The position numbers were made by a program, and so were the translations under genes. 64,000 nucleotides of DNA from Stackebrandtia endophytica (GTDB lineage Bacteria > Actinomycetota > Actinomycetes > Mycobacteriales > Micromonosporaceae). The stretch covers positions 930,001 to 994,000 of the forward strand of contig NZ_VFOW01000001.1 of assembly GCF_006716355.1 (NCBI RefSeq), written 5' to 3'. Shown here piece after piece: positions 16,523 through 26,800 of the stretch (the first letter of the stretch is position 1; each line of letters begins with the position of its first letter). The notes under the pieces are model-generated. The model made no database searches. It had not been told where the DNA came from and saw only the letters and a program-made list of their open reading frames with translations.

Positions 16523-17005
16523 GTGCGAAGTATCGACCGTTCGGGGCTGGTCGATCTCGGTAGTCGTGGGTTCGCGGTCGTGTTGGAGACGTCGACGGTG
16601 AATCTCGCGCTGCGGTCGGCGACCGAACAGGCGGGTCTGGTGGATGGGTTCGCGAGGTTGGTGCAGTCGGTACCGGGTCCGGTGCAGGTGAGCGTGACCT
16701 CGCGGCCTGTCGACGCAGGACGTCGCGTTCGGCGGCTCCACCACGCCGCGACCACACTTCCCGACCCGGCGCTGCGAGAGGCCGCGGCCGAGCATGCCGA
16801 CTGGGTGAATCGCCTGACCACAAAAGTCGGGGTACGGGTGCGGCATATCGCGCTCACCGTCACCGGGCCCACGCCGGAGGCGGCGTGGCATGCGGCCACC
16901 ACCGCGATCAACGCGTGTGCGGGGTTCGGGGTCACCGCTGTCGCGTTGACCGGTGCCGAGCTTGAGGACTGGTTGTCGACATCGATTCGGGGGACCACAT
17001 GCTGA
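16523..17005 (+). CDS. conjugal transfer protein (PrgI-linked/TraC-N-like), probably 5'-truncated
   Basis: The product resembles the C-terminal part of actinobacterial conjugal transfer proteins that carry an N-terminal PrgI membrane domain: SIDRSGLVDLGSRGFAVVLE, then RSATEQAGLVDGFARLVQSV and QVSVTSRP. Here the PrgI membrane region is absent and the GTG at 16523 has no ribosome site, so the 5' part has probably been deleted at the same breakpoint that truncates tadC. It overlaps the VirB4-like gene by seven bases, as in intact elements. A functional short form cannot be excluded. Confidence 0.55.
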   Translation: MRSIDRSGLVDLGSRGFAVVLETSTVNLALRSATEQAGLVDGFARLVQSVPGPVQVSVTSRPVDAGRRVRRLHHAATTLPDPALREAAAEHADWVNRLTTKVGVRVRHIALTVTGPTPEAAWHAATTAINACAGFGVTAVALTGAELEDWLSTSIRGTTC

Positions 17006-18726
17006 CGCAGAAGCTTAAGAACCTGTTCACGACCGTGTCGGGGTTCCCAGCCGGTGAGGGAGTGTGGCCGTCCATCGTGGCCGCGAGACCACGACTCCTG
17101 GCCACCAGCGATACGTCACTGTCGTCAACGTTGCTGGTGACGGGATGGCCGGGCGAGGTCGACATGGCGTGGCTGGACCACCTGACCGGTGATGGTGTCG
17201 AAGCCAGCATCCATATCGTCCCTGTGAACCCGATAGTCGCCGCCTCGCGATTGCGGAAACGAAGGGCGCGTTTGGAGGCGGCGCGCCGGTATGAAGCCAA
17301 CCGCGACAAGCTCGATGACCCGTCGGTGGAGGCCGCCGCCCAGGCCGCCGCCGATCTGGCGGGGCGGATAGCGCGCGGTGAGACCCGCCTCCATACCGTC
17401 GCCGTCTATCTCACCGTTCACGCCACCACCGCCACCGAACTGACCGAGAAGGTGGCGGCGGTGTCGGCGCATGCGGCGGCGGGCATGTGGGAGGTGCGGC
17501 CGGTGACCTGGCGGCAGGTCGCCGGGCGGGTGTCGACGTTGCCGGTCGGTGTCGACTTGGTCGGGGCCAGGCGGGCTACCGATACCGATGTTGCGGCGGC
17601 GGCTTTTCCTTTCGTTTCACCGGATGCCCCTGCCACGCACCGGGGCGTCCTGTATGGGCTCAATCTTTACGGTGGGGGTCCGGTGTGGTGGGACCGGTGG
17701 GCTCGCGACAACCACAACAGTGTGGTGATCGCCCGCAGCGGTGCCGGCAAGTCCTACTTCACCAAGACCGAGGTGATACGGCAGCTCATCGATGAGGTCG
17801 AAGTCTCCATCATCGATCCCGACGGCGAATACCTGGCGCTGGCCGAACATCTGGGTGGGACCGTCACGACACCGGGAGCCACTCACCTCAACCCGCTCGC
17901 GCTCCCCGTCGACGCCGACGACGACGCGTTGACGCGGCGGGTGATGTTCACCGGGACCCTCGTCGCCGCGCTACTGGAAACCGATGTGTCACCGGCCGAG
18001 ACCGCCGCACTGGATCACGCCACCATCGCCGCCTACCAGGAACACGGCATCAACCTCGACCGGCAAACGTGGCACCACGAGCCGCCCACCATGGTCGACG
18101 TCCACCGCCACCTCACCGAATCGGGTGAGGAGGGGCGGGTGTTGGCGGCGCAGTTGGCACCGTATGTCCACGGTGGCCTGTCGGGTCTGTTCACCGGTGA
18201 CGCCACCACCGCGCCCGGTGGGCACCTCACCGTCTACAACCTCCGGCACCTACCAGACGAACTCCAAGCCGCGGGGACGTTGTTGGTGTTGGATGCGATC
18301 TGGCGGTCGCTGCGAGACGACGGGGTGCGGCGTCTCATCGTCGTGGATGAAGCCTGGCTGCTGCTTCGGCAGCCCGCGGCAGCGGCGTATCTGTCGCGAC
18401 TGGCCAAGACCGTCCGGAAACGCCACGCCGGTTTGATGTTGGTGACGCAGGACGCGATCGACATGCTCGCCTCCGACCTCGGGCACACCGTCATCGCCAA
18501 CGCCGCCACCCAGATCCTGCTACGACAAGCCCCACAAGCCCTTGATCAGGTCGTCGACGCCTTCAACCTGACCGGCGCCGAACGGCATCTCGTGGCCACC
18601 GCCCAACGCGGCGAAGCCCTCCTGCTGTCGGGCGAGACTCATGTCGCGTTCCGGTCGGTCGCCTCGGAGAACGAACACGACTGGTGCGTCACCGGACTCA
18701 ACACCAATCTGGGTGGGTGGGCTTGA
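16999..18726 (+). CDS. VirB4/TraC-like conjugation ATPase, 575 aa
   Basis: Walker A at about residues 244-254 (ARSGAGKSYFTKTEV), Walker B at about 445-456 (LIVVDEAWLLL), and a downstream LMLVTQDAIDML motif, in the order of the VirB4/TrbE/TraC ATPase family that powers mating-channel assembly at the membrane. The N-terminal ~230 residues carry the substrate domain. Start ATG overlaps the upstream stop and follows GGGGGA. It is the second gene of a compact operon with peptidase and coupling protein. Length is on the short side for VirB4 but all motifs are present. Confidence 0.85.
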   Translation: MLTQKLKNLFTTVSGFPAGEGVWPSIVAARPRLLATSDTSLSSTLLVTGWPGEVDMAWLDHLTGDGVEASIHIVPVNPIVAASRLRKRRARLEAARRYEANRDKLDDPSVEAAAQAAADLAGRIARGETRLHTVAVYLTVHATTATELTEKVAAVSAHAAAGMWEVRPVTWRQVAGRVSTLPVGVDLVGARRATDTDVAAAAFPFVSPDAPATHRGVLYGLNLYGGGPVWWDRWARDNHNSVVIARSGAGKSYFTKTEVIRQLIDEVEVSIIDPDGEYLALAEHLGGTVTTPGATHLNPLALPVDADDDALTRRVMFTGTLVAALLETDVSPAETAALDHATIAAYQEHGINLDRQTWHHEPPTMVDVHRHLTESGEEGRVLAAQLAPYVHGGLSGLFTGDATTAPGGHLTVYNLRHLPDELQAAGTLLVLDAIWRSLRDDGVRRLIVVDEAWLLLRQPAAAAYLSRLAKTVRKRHAGLMLVTQDAIDMLASDLGHTVIANAATQILLRQAPQALDQVVDAFNLTGAERHLVATAQRGEALLLSGETHVAFRSVASENEHDWCVTGLNTNLGGWA

Positions 18727-19352
18727 TGCGGCTCATCATCACCGCCATCACCGCCGTCGTGGTCATGTTGTGTGGTTGCGGGGCCCTGTTCGCCGACCCG
18801 ATCCTCGGAGAGCTGATCGGGATCGATGACGACACCTTCGCCAACCGACCCGATGACCAAGGTGTCGGGTGTGGACCACAGCAGTGTCCCCCCGGATCCG
18901 ACTGGGTGAAACCCGTCCCGCACGGCGTCGTCTCCGGATACCGGACTCTGGATCGGCCCGACCATTACGGCGTCGATCTCGGATCCCCGAAGGGCACGCC
19001 CGTGGTGGCAGCAACTGCCGGGACCGTGCTGACCGCCGAATGCTCCGCATGGCTCAACGGTGCGTTCTACGGGTGTGACCGGGACGGGTCGTGGCGGGTC
19101 TCCGGATGCGGTTGGCACGTCACCATCGCCCACTCCGGTGATGCGATGACCGTGTACTGCCACTTCAACCAGAAACCCGCCGTCACCCCTGGCGATGTCG
19201 TCGACGCCGGTGACCGCATCGGGTTCACCGGCTCCTCCGGGAACTCATCGGGGCCGCATCTGCACTTCGAGGTCCACACCAATCAGGTCTGGGATGCCGG
19301 GTCGAGCCTCGATCCGGTGGGGTTCTATGCCGCGAAAGGACTCTCACTATGA
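18726..19352 (+). CDS. M23 (LytM) family peptidoglycan endopeptidase, 208 aa
   Basis: A hydrophobic leader (RLIITAITAVVVMLCGCG) looks like a signal or lipoprotein leader, so the protein is exported. The catalytic domain has the M23 zinc motifs: HYGVDLG (about residue 78) and HLHFEVH (about 178-184), with HVTIAHS between. It probably opens the cell wall for the conjugation channel. Starts within the upstream TGA (TGATG) and overlaps the next gene by four bases, so the operon is translationally coupled. Confidence 0.85.
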   Translation: MRLIITAITAVVVMLCGCGALFADPILGELIGIDDDTFANRPDDQGVGCGPQQCPPGSDWVKPVPHGVVSGYRTLDRPDHYGVDLGSPKGTPVVAATAGTVLTAECSAWLNGAFYGCDRDGSWRVSGCGWHVTIAHSGDAMTVYCHFNQKPAVTPGDVVDAGDRIGFTGSSGNSSGPHLHFEVHTNQVWDAGSSLDPVGFYAAKGLSL

Positions 19353-21643
19353 ACTGGATGCCTTTTATATACGGCCTCGCTGTCGCAGGTCTCGTGTTCA
19401 TGGTGACGCGGTTGGTTCTTCATGCGTGGGCGCGCCGGGCATGGCAGCCCGGCACCCTGGTCCATGTTCAGGCGCCACCGGTCGTGGACCCGAGAACCTC
19501 GGTCATGTTTTGGACGCATCTGGCCGCGACCATCCGCACCCCGTGGCGGCGGTTCTGGTTCGGACAACCACACATCGCGTTCGAGTTCGCATGGACCGGT
19601 CGGGACATGGATGTGCGGGTCTGGGTGCCAGCGTCGATACCGGTACCAGTCGTGCAGGCGGCGGTGACGGCTGCGTGGCCCGGAGCCCTCACCGCCACCG
19701 AACCCGCCCCGCCACCCATCGACATGGCGGCACGGTGTCGCGGTGGAGCGGTTCGTTTGACCGCCGCACCCGCCCCGGTCGACACGACCGCGCCCGCCGA
19801 CCCAGCCCGCGCGCTCATCACCGCCGGCCCCTCCCCCACCCCCAGCGACGCAACGATCGTGCAGGTTCTGGCTCGTCCGGCGCATCCACGTGCGGTCGCG
19901 CGACTGCGCCGCACCAACACCACCGGTTCCTCGACGTCGTTGGCGGGAATGCTGCTGGACCTGATTCAACCCGGCCCCACCAAGACCCGCACGACAAGGT
20001 CTTCGTCGCATCCGGAAGTGACGCGGCTACGCCGAGAGACCGCCGACCGCGCAAAGGGACTGATGTTCGAGACAGCCGTCCGGTATGCCGTCACGACCAG
20101 CAAAACCGGTGACAAGGCCGAACACGCGCTGGTGGCTCGGGCGTCCGCTATCGCGGCGGGGATCGGTAGCCTCGCTGGTGGCTCGGTGAAACGCGCCCGC
20201 CTCCCCCGCGCCGCTACGGTCATCAATACCCGTGGTTTCGGACGGGGTGTTCTTCTTACTCCGGCCGAACTGTCCACGCTGGCGCACCTGCCGTCCGATG
20301 AGGTCGTGCCGTCACTGCCGCGCGCCGGGGCCCGCCCGATCGCACCCGCCACCGGCATCCCCTCCGGCGGCAGAGGCACCAAACCACTCGGGACCGCCAC
20401 CGTCGGCGGACGAAAAATCGCCTTGGCGGCAACCGATGCGCGATATCACGCGCACGTCGTCGGCCCCACCGGCGTCGGCAAATCCACGTTCCTGCTGCAC
20501 ATGATCCTCGCCGACATCAAACAACACCGAGGAACCGTCGTCATCGACCCCAAAGGCGACCTCATCACCGACATCCTCAACTCTTTGGATCCCGCCACGG
20601 TGGCTGACCGGATCACCATCATTGACCCGGCCCAACCCGCACCCGCCATCGGTATCGACCCACTCGCCGGCGCCGATCACGACCTCGTCGTCGACAACCT
20701 GGTCTCGATCTGCCGCCGGATCTTCGAACGCCATTGGGGGCCGCGCGCCGACGACATCCTCCGCCACGGCCTCCTCACCCTGCTACGCGTCCCCGGCGCC
20801 AACCTCGAACACCTCCCCAGCCTGCTATCCAAAAAAGCGTTTCGGGCGCCGTATGTGTCCGGGATCGACGAACCATGGGGCCTCGGCGGGTTCTGGGAAT
20901 GGTACGACGGACTCTCACCAGGCATCCAATCCCAGGCGGCCGGCCCGGTCTTGTCTCGCATTCGGGCTCTGCTCGGGCGGGAGTTCGTGCGCGCCACCAT
21001 CGGAGCACCCCGCACCAGCCTCGACATGGGACACATCCTCAACCACGGCGGCGTCCTCCTCGCACGTCTCCCCAAAGGCGACCTGGGTGGCGACACCGCA
21101 CGCCTGCTCGGGTCCATCATCGTCGCCCGAACCTGGCAAACCACCATGGCCCGCGCCAGCACCCCCGAACACCAAAGACGCGACGCCTCCATCTACATCG
21201 ACGAAGCCCAAAACTTCTTGAACCTACCCAGGTCGCTGGACGACATCCTCGCCGAAGCACGCGGACTCCGCCTGTCCATGGTCCTCGCACACCAGTACAT
21301 GGCCCAACTACCCCGCGACATGCAACTCGCCGTCTCCGCCAACGCCCGGACGAAGGTGTACTTCGCGACCAGCCCCGAGGACGCCCGTCTCCTGAGTAGA
21401 CATACGCACCCTTACCTGACCGAACACGACCTCGCCCACCTCGACGTCTACCAAGCCGCCTGCCGAACCGTCACAGGCGGCCGGGAAATGCCGCCATTCA
21501 CCCTCAACACCCTCCCACCACCACCCGTCGTCGGACAAGCCGAAACGATCCGTCAAACGGTGCGTGAACGAGCGGCGTCTGAGCCAAGCACCTCACCCAA
21601 GCCCAAACACCAAGCCGCTGAACGACAAGACACCATCGACTAA
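19349..21643 (+). CDS. TraD/VirD4-like coupling ATPase, 764 aa
   Basis: One N-terminal membrane span (FIYGLAVAGLVFMVTRLVL), a ~340-residue variable region, then an AAA-type motor: Walker A VVGPTGVGKSTF near residues 369-380, VVIDPKGDLITDIL, and Walker B IYIDEAQNF near 615-623, followed by the GLRLSMVLAHQYMAQL motif of type IV coupling proteins. It links processed DNA to the secretion channel at the membrane. No relaxase is visible in the window, so DNA processing must be encoded elsewhere or be of the double-strand type. Confidence 0.85.
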   Translation: MNWMPFIYGLAVAGLVFMVTRLVLHAWARRAWQPGTLVHVQAPPVVDPRTSVMFWTHLAATIRTPWRRFWFGQPHIAFEFAWTGRDMDVRVWVPASIPVPVVQAAVTAAWPGALTATEPAPPPIDMAARCRGGAVRLTAAPAPVDTTAPADPARALITAGPSPTPSDATIVQVLARPAHPRAVARLRRTNTTGSSTSLAGMLLDLIQPGPTKTRTTRSSSHPEVTRLRRETADRAKGLMFETAVRYAVTTSKTGDKAEHALVARASAIAAGIGSLAGGSVKRARLPRAATVINTRGFGRGVLLTPAELSTLAHLPSDEVVPSLPRAGARPIAPATGIPSGGRGTKPLGTATVGGRKIALAATDARYHAHVVGPTGVGKSTFLLHMILADIKQHRGTVVIDPKGDLITDILNSLDPATVADRITIIDPAQPAPAIGIDPLAGADHDLVVDNLVSICRRIFERHWGPRADDILRHGLLTLLRVPGANLEHLPSLLSKKAFRAPYVSGIDEPWGLGGFWEWYDGLSPGIQSQAAGPVLSRIRALLGREFVRATIGAPRTSLDMGHILNHGGVLLARLPKGDLGGDTARLLGSIIVARTWQTTMARASTPEHQRRDASIYIDEAQNFLNLPRSLDDILAEARGLRLSMVLAHQYMAQLPRDMQLAVSANARTKVYFATSPEDARLLSRHTHPYLTEHDLAHLDVYQAACRTVTGGREMPPFTLNTLPPPPVVGQAETIRQTVRERAASEPSTSPKPKHQAAERQDTID

Positions 21644-21701
21644 GCCAGACCCATTACGGCAGGCATATCCGCAGGTCACCTACACCACACCGGAGGACGC
21701 G

Positions 21702-22553
21702 ATGGCTGGTCGCAAGCCCCTAAATACTTCCTCCCCACAGGAAATGACAGCGGTCCTGCAACGACTCACTCCCCGCGACCTCACCCTCATCGACACCCTC
21801 GGCCGACACCGAGTCCTCACCATCCACCAAATAGGACTCCTACTCTTCAACTCCGAACAAGCCGCCCGAGCCCGCGTCAAAGTACTCGTCGACATCGGCG
21901 TGATCACCCGGTTCCGGCAAGCCATCCGACCCGGCTCACAGGCATACCGCTACACACTCGGCCACCTCGGCGCCTACATCCACGCCGCCGCCACCCACCA
22001 ACCCACACCCACCCGCGCAGCCACCACACGGCGCATCACCGAACTGGCCGCAAGCCAACAACTCAACCACCAACTCGGGATCAACGACTTCTACGCCCGC
22101 CTCACCCACGCCTGCCGGGTACACGGCGGCGTCGAGGTCGTCCAATGGCTCACCGAACGCGAAGCCACCGCACTAGCCGGGGGCACCATCCGACCCGACG
22201 CCGCCGGAGCCCTCAGAACCACAACAGGCAACGAGATCGCCTTCTGGTACGAACACGACCGAGGCACCGAAACCCTCAGCCACCTCATCCAGAAAATCCG
22301 AGCCTACGACCGACTCCCACACCACCACCGACAACGGACACTCCTGATCGAGATGACCAGTCCAGGACGCGAAGTCAATCTCCACAAAGCGCTCGAACAC
22401 AGTCAAACCGCTTGCACAGTCGTTACAGCCGCAACCCCGACCGATCCGCTCGACGCAGTCTGGCGCATCACCCGAACAGCGAACACTTCCCGAAGTCCAC
22501 TTATCGGGTCTCTCAGTCTTCCCACAGCTGGACATCGATCGGACGCATCGTGA
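21702..22553 (+). CDS. replication-relaxation family protein, 283 aa
   Basis: The ATG at 21702 has CGGAGGA six bases upstream and is chosen over 21564. The N-terminal winged helix (LTPRDLTLIDTLGRHRVLTI; QIGLLLFNSEQAARARVKVL; GVITRFR) followed by GLNDFYARL-like sequence (INDFYARLTHACRV), RPDA and an FWYEHDRGTE acid motif are the Pfam replication-relaxation pattern, found on actinobacterial conjugative plasmids and ICEs. Follows the coupling protein directly. The presence of EHDRGTE with a predicted nuclease-like fold suggests it may act on DNA. Confidence 0.8.
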   Translation: MAGRKPLNTSSPQEMTAVLQRLTPRDLTLIDTLGRHRVLTIHQIGLLLFNSEQAARARVKVLVDIGVITRFRQAIRPGSQAYRYTLGHLGAYIHAAATHQPTPTRAATTRRITELAASQQLNHQLGINDFYARLTHACRVHGGVEVVQWLTEREATALAGGTIRPDAAGALRTTTGNEIAFWYEHDRGTETLSHLIQKIRAYDRLPHHHRQRTLLIEMTSPGREVNLHKALEHSQTACTVVTAATPTDPLDAVWRITRTANTSRSPLIGSLSLPTAGHRSDAS

Positions 22554-23172
22554 ACATGTCACGGGCATACGCAAGGATGGGTAGATTCGCGGTCCCCTGC
22601 AACAGTTCGGCCAGACAAGTCGAAGCCGTGCCGTCAAACTCCGACCATTCATTCACACCGTTATCGACGATCACCACCGGCCAGGCATCAGGGTCGTCTC
22701 CCACTGTTCGCCAACAGAACAAGAGATCACCATTCAGGTCAGCCCAGGGAACCAGTCCCCCCGGTTCCGGCCAGAACTCAAACGGAAAGTCTGAGCCCCG
22801 GCGAAACACCCGAAGGGTCTCCAGCATCTGTTCAACCTTCGCCACCCACGGAACCTTGGACGATCAAGGTGTCCACTCCAGATGATGCCCATCAAGCTGG
22901 ATCGAGTTCGCCGCGACAGCGGTACCCGGTGCAGGCGGAACAGACTCGACCACTCCATCGGAATCCAGATCTTCATTGGGATGCCACACCTCAACCAGAT
23001 CCTGCAACAACATCGACGGAAACCGCTCCATCAACTCGCGGAAATCACTCGGAAACCGCAATCCCAGCTCACGATGTATCCGACCCCAATCAACCACAAT
23101 CCGTCGATCCCGCCCCGCAGGTGCGACAACCTCGACAAACCGCAAAACATCCACGTGCCCTTGCTGATTCAA
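22513..23172 (-). pseudogene. SMI1/KNR4-type immunity gene split by an in-frame TGA
   Basis: Two frames in the same register, separated only by the TGA at 22866-22864, together give a protein of ~219 residues, the size of the intact neighbour. The upstream part has VDWGRIHRELGLRFPSDFRE and the downstream part FWPEPGGLVPWADLNGDLLF and WPVVIVDNG, the two halves of the SMI1/KNR4 fold that neutralises polymorphic toxins. The only visible lesion is the stop codon. Its 3' end overlaps the replication-relaxation gene end by ~40 bases on the opposite strand. Likely a recently inactivated immunity paralogue. Confidence 0.65.
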
Positions 23173-23245
23173 CTGCTAACCTTTCGCATGTCCTCACGCC
23201 CAGAGGCAGCTCAGGAATCCTCGAAATAGGACATCCAACTAAGTC

Positions 23246-23899
23246 TCAACGACTCTGTTCGAAGTAGGAACGCCAACGGCGGGTCGGAACCAGGACCGGG
23301 GTATCCAGCTCCTGCTCGAAACCCGGAAAACGGCGCTTCTCATACCCCTTCAACTCCTTGATCGCTGGGCGCTTGGGAAAGTTTTCAGGAAGCACCGAAC
23401 ACCTAAGACTGCCGTTACAGATACCCACCAGGAAATCCAAGAACCCGCCATCAAATTGCCAGAATTCAACCGCATCTGAGATCACGATCGTCCACTTCGC
23501 TGGGTCGGGATCAGTCAACCACATACACCAATCGCCATTATTGGTGAACCCCCAGGTCAACAACCCACCTGGCTCTGGATAGTAAGGCAACGCCGGCATG
23601 TACCGCCCCACCAGACCAAATCGATCAGTCACATCCGAACGCCCACGTTTCGCAGTCAGCTCCCTCATACCGTCAAATGTCTCAATCGCCGCAGTCCGCA
23701 ACTTCAACAACGGGTCAGTGGCGAAATTATCAATTCGCATGAACCCGTGCAATTCCAGTGTCGTGTAATGCCGCGCCCACTCCCGATAATCCTCCGGGAA
23801 TGTCAGCCCAAGCTCCGCTTCAATCGCAGCCCAATCAGCCACAGGCGGCGCGGTCTCCGGCTCCCCCACCAGAGCCATAAACTCAGCAAGGCCCACCAT
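23246..23899 (-). CDS. SMI1/KNR4 family immunity protein, 217 aa
   Basis: Signature parts: VADWAAIEAELGLTFPEDYR near residues 20-40, YYPEPGGLLTWGFTNNGDW near 105-125 and WTIVISDAVEFWQFDGGFLD. These match SMI1/KNR4 (SUKH) proteins, which act as cytoplasmic antidotes to RHS-type and other polymorphic toxins. The ATG at 23899 lies inside the last codons of the RHS toxin gene (overlap 17 bases), so toxin and antidote are co-transcribed and coupled, the expected arrangement. Confidence 0.85.
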   Translation of the reverse strand: MVGLAEFMALVGEPETAPPVADWAAIEAELGLTFPEDYREWARHYTTLELHGFMRIDNFATDPLLKLRTAAIETFDGMRELTAKRGRSDVTDRFGLVGRYMPALPYYPEPGGLLTWGFTNNGDWCMWLTDPDPAKWTIVISDAVEFWQFDGGFLDFLVGICNGSLRCSVLPENFPKRPAIKELKGYEKRRFPGFEQELDTPVLVPTRRWRSYFEQSR

Positions 23900-26800
23900 G
23901 AACCACCTTTCCATCAGGGAATTTGTTCTCGAAACATTGATCCTGATAATAGCCCATATGACCGATTGCGATCACGCGGATCCCACTCAATGTCCCACCA
24001 TCTCCGTTGTACTGAGGGATGGATATGTACAGGATGTCCTCACCACCTTGTTCGACTTGCCAGCGCACGTCGTCTTCAAGTGCCTTCATGTTTGGATCAT
24101 TGGTCGGGTATTGAAAGCAGGTCACCAGGTTCTTTACATCCTTACCCGTTCCGCCCAATTGGTGACCAATCAAATGGCATCGAGCGAAAAGCCACTGATT
24201 TCCTCGCAATTTTATATTCCCACTAGCTGGCCAACCCCATGGCTCGATCGAGTCATCTGCTTTGGAGCCAGGTCCTTGGTCTTTCAGGTCATACATGCAC
24301 AGATATGCGGCGGCACCGGTTGCTTTTCCGCCCGGGGCGTCCCCGTAGAAGTAGTTCGATTTGCAGTGATCGCGGACGTCCCGCCAGTTGATGCCTGTGA
24401 CATTACCTTCAGGGTCGACGGTGATGATGCCAGCTTCCTCTAGTTCGTCGAGGATGGCGGGGTCGTTGCCTAGGAGGGCGCCGTTGAGGAGGTCGATCGA
24501 GTCAGGTTGGCTGTCGGCTTCTTGTTGGGCCGTCCCGGTTGGCCGGGTCTGGTGGGCGTTCCAGTCGATGGGTGGTGGCGGTGGCGGTGCAGGCATCCAG
24601 GGGGCACCGCTACCACCGGGGGAGCCATACCCGCCGTTACCACCGTTACTTCCTGGCTTCCCTCCCGGTTTTCCTCCCGGTTTGGAACCGGGATTGGAAC
24701 CAGGTCGAAATGGACGGCCCTTGACACCAATCCGTGTCTTCGAACCAGTACGAATCCCGGAGCTCGAGCTGGATTCCCAGGCCCAACCATTCTGCTCACC
24801 GTAAACAATGACACCGCCTACCGCAATCACGGCCACGACACCGACGGCAACCCACCCCACCGGTCCTGCCAAAAGCGCACCACCAACTACAGCTGCAATC
24901 GCGTGCCCGTTGGTATCCACGTTGTTTAGTGGTGATCCGTTGCCGTAGGTGTATCGGTTGGTTTGGGCGACGGGGTCGGGGGATAGTTTCCAGGTATCTC
25001 GGCTGCTGAAGGCACTGGTTGCGGGGTCGTACCAGCGGGCGTGGGCGTTGACTTGTCCGGTGTCGGGGTCGGTGTAGCCGCCTTGGAATCCGATGGTGGT
25101 TGTTTGGCCGGTGCTGGTGGCGGTGCCGTAGGGGTCGTAGGCGGTGTTACCGATGATGGTTCCGGTGACGGGGTTGACGACGGCGATGGTGTCGCCGTGT
25201 CGGTCGTTCCAGATAACAGCGGCGCTGCCTGCTTCGGATGTGGCGATGACTTGTCCGGATGGGTCGCGTGCGAAGACCGCGGTTCCGGTCCCCGATGTGG
25301 GTGTGGCGACGGGGAGATTGCTGGTGTTGGCGTATTCGAACGCGATGCCGTTTCGGGTGGCTAGTCGGTCGAGTGCATCATACTCGTTGACGACTGTTGA
25401 CTGCCCGGTTTGGATGCTGGTCAGGCGTTCGAAGGCGTCGAATGTGTACTGCTGGAATCCATCCGGCCCGGTTTGGTTGGCGAGGGTTCCGCGAGCGGTG
25501 TAGGTGTACTCCTCGACCGACTGGTTGGCACCGGTGGTGGAGATGGCGCGGTTGCGCTGGTCGAAGCTGGTGGTTCGGGTCGTCTCGGATTCGGTACCGA
25601 CTTCGGTGGTGACGGTGATCCGGTTGGATGCCGCATCCCAGCCGTAAGCGGTGGTGCCGTCGGGGCTGGTCCAAGAGGTGAGCCTTCCGATGTCGTCGTA
25701 GGTGTAGGTGTAGGTGCCTTCATCGATCAGACCGGTGATGGTCTTGCTGGTGAGTTGATCGTTGAAGTCGTGCTCGTATTGCAGGGATGCGACAGGTATT
25801 CCCGCATAGGACACCTGGTCTTCGGCGACCCGTCGGAATCCGTCATATTCGAAGGATCTTGTCGTCTGTCCATAGGCGATGCTTTCCAGCAGACCGTCCT
25901 GACGCCAGGTGTACTGGTGTGTCTGCCCGGTCAGTGGTTCACTGATGGTGGCGATTCGTCCGGCGGCGTCATAGGTGAAGGTCGTGGTTCCTGCCGCGTC
26001 GGTGCGAGTGTGGAGGAGACCGTCGGCGTCGTAACTGAACGAGGCAGTGTTGGCGCCGGTGGTCGCGGTCAACAGTCCGCGGTCGTTGTATGTGAACATC
26101 GTGTCGCCTGCGGGACCGGAGATCGAGGCCAGTCGCCCATTCTGGTCGTAGCCGAGTTCCTTGCTTGCGGTGAGGGCTTCGGCGCCCGCGCCGGTTTCGC
26201 CGGTCAGCTGCCCGTTGGCGTCGAAGGTGGCCTGCCGGGTGACTCCACCGGGTAGCCACTGTTCGACCGGGTTACCGACAGCGTCGTAAACGGTGGTCCA
26301 GGTGCGGTCGGTGCCGGCGGGGTGAGCCAACGTGACAGGCTCGATGGTGGATTCCTGGAGACCCCAGGTGTTGTAGGTGTATTCGGTGACGTTGCCGTTT
26401 CCGTCGACGAGGCGGGTCTGGTTTCCTGCCCGGTCGTATCCCAGGTGGACCGTGATCGGGTCACCGTCACCGGTTGTGGAGGTGATGGCGACGGTTTGAC
26501 CGGCGGCGTTGTGCTCGTAGGTGGTTTCGGGTCGCGAACTGCAATATTCGGTCCACCGGGTTCGTCCGGTGATGTTGCCGTTCATGTCATAGGACTGCTG
26601 TTGACAACGGCGAAGATCACTAGTGCCATCAGCCGAGCTGTATGCCTCGGTTGTTGATACTGGACGCCCCTCGGCATCATAGGAGGTAATCGCAGAACGA
26701 GCAGCACCTTCTTCATCAACAGGTGACCGCTGAGACACCGTAGTGACTGCGGTGTTGGATCCGGGGGCTTTATAAACCCACGTGGTGGTCTGTCCGAGTG

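Noticed and set aside
22842-22866. Two separate SMI1 genes
   Set aside because: The two parts are in the same frame, joined by one TGA, and complement each other as halves of one fold.
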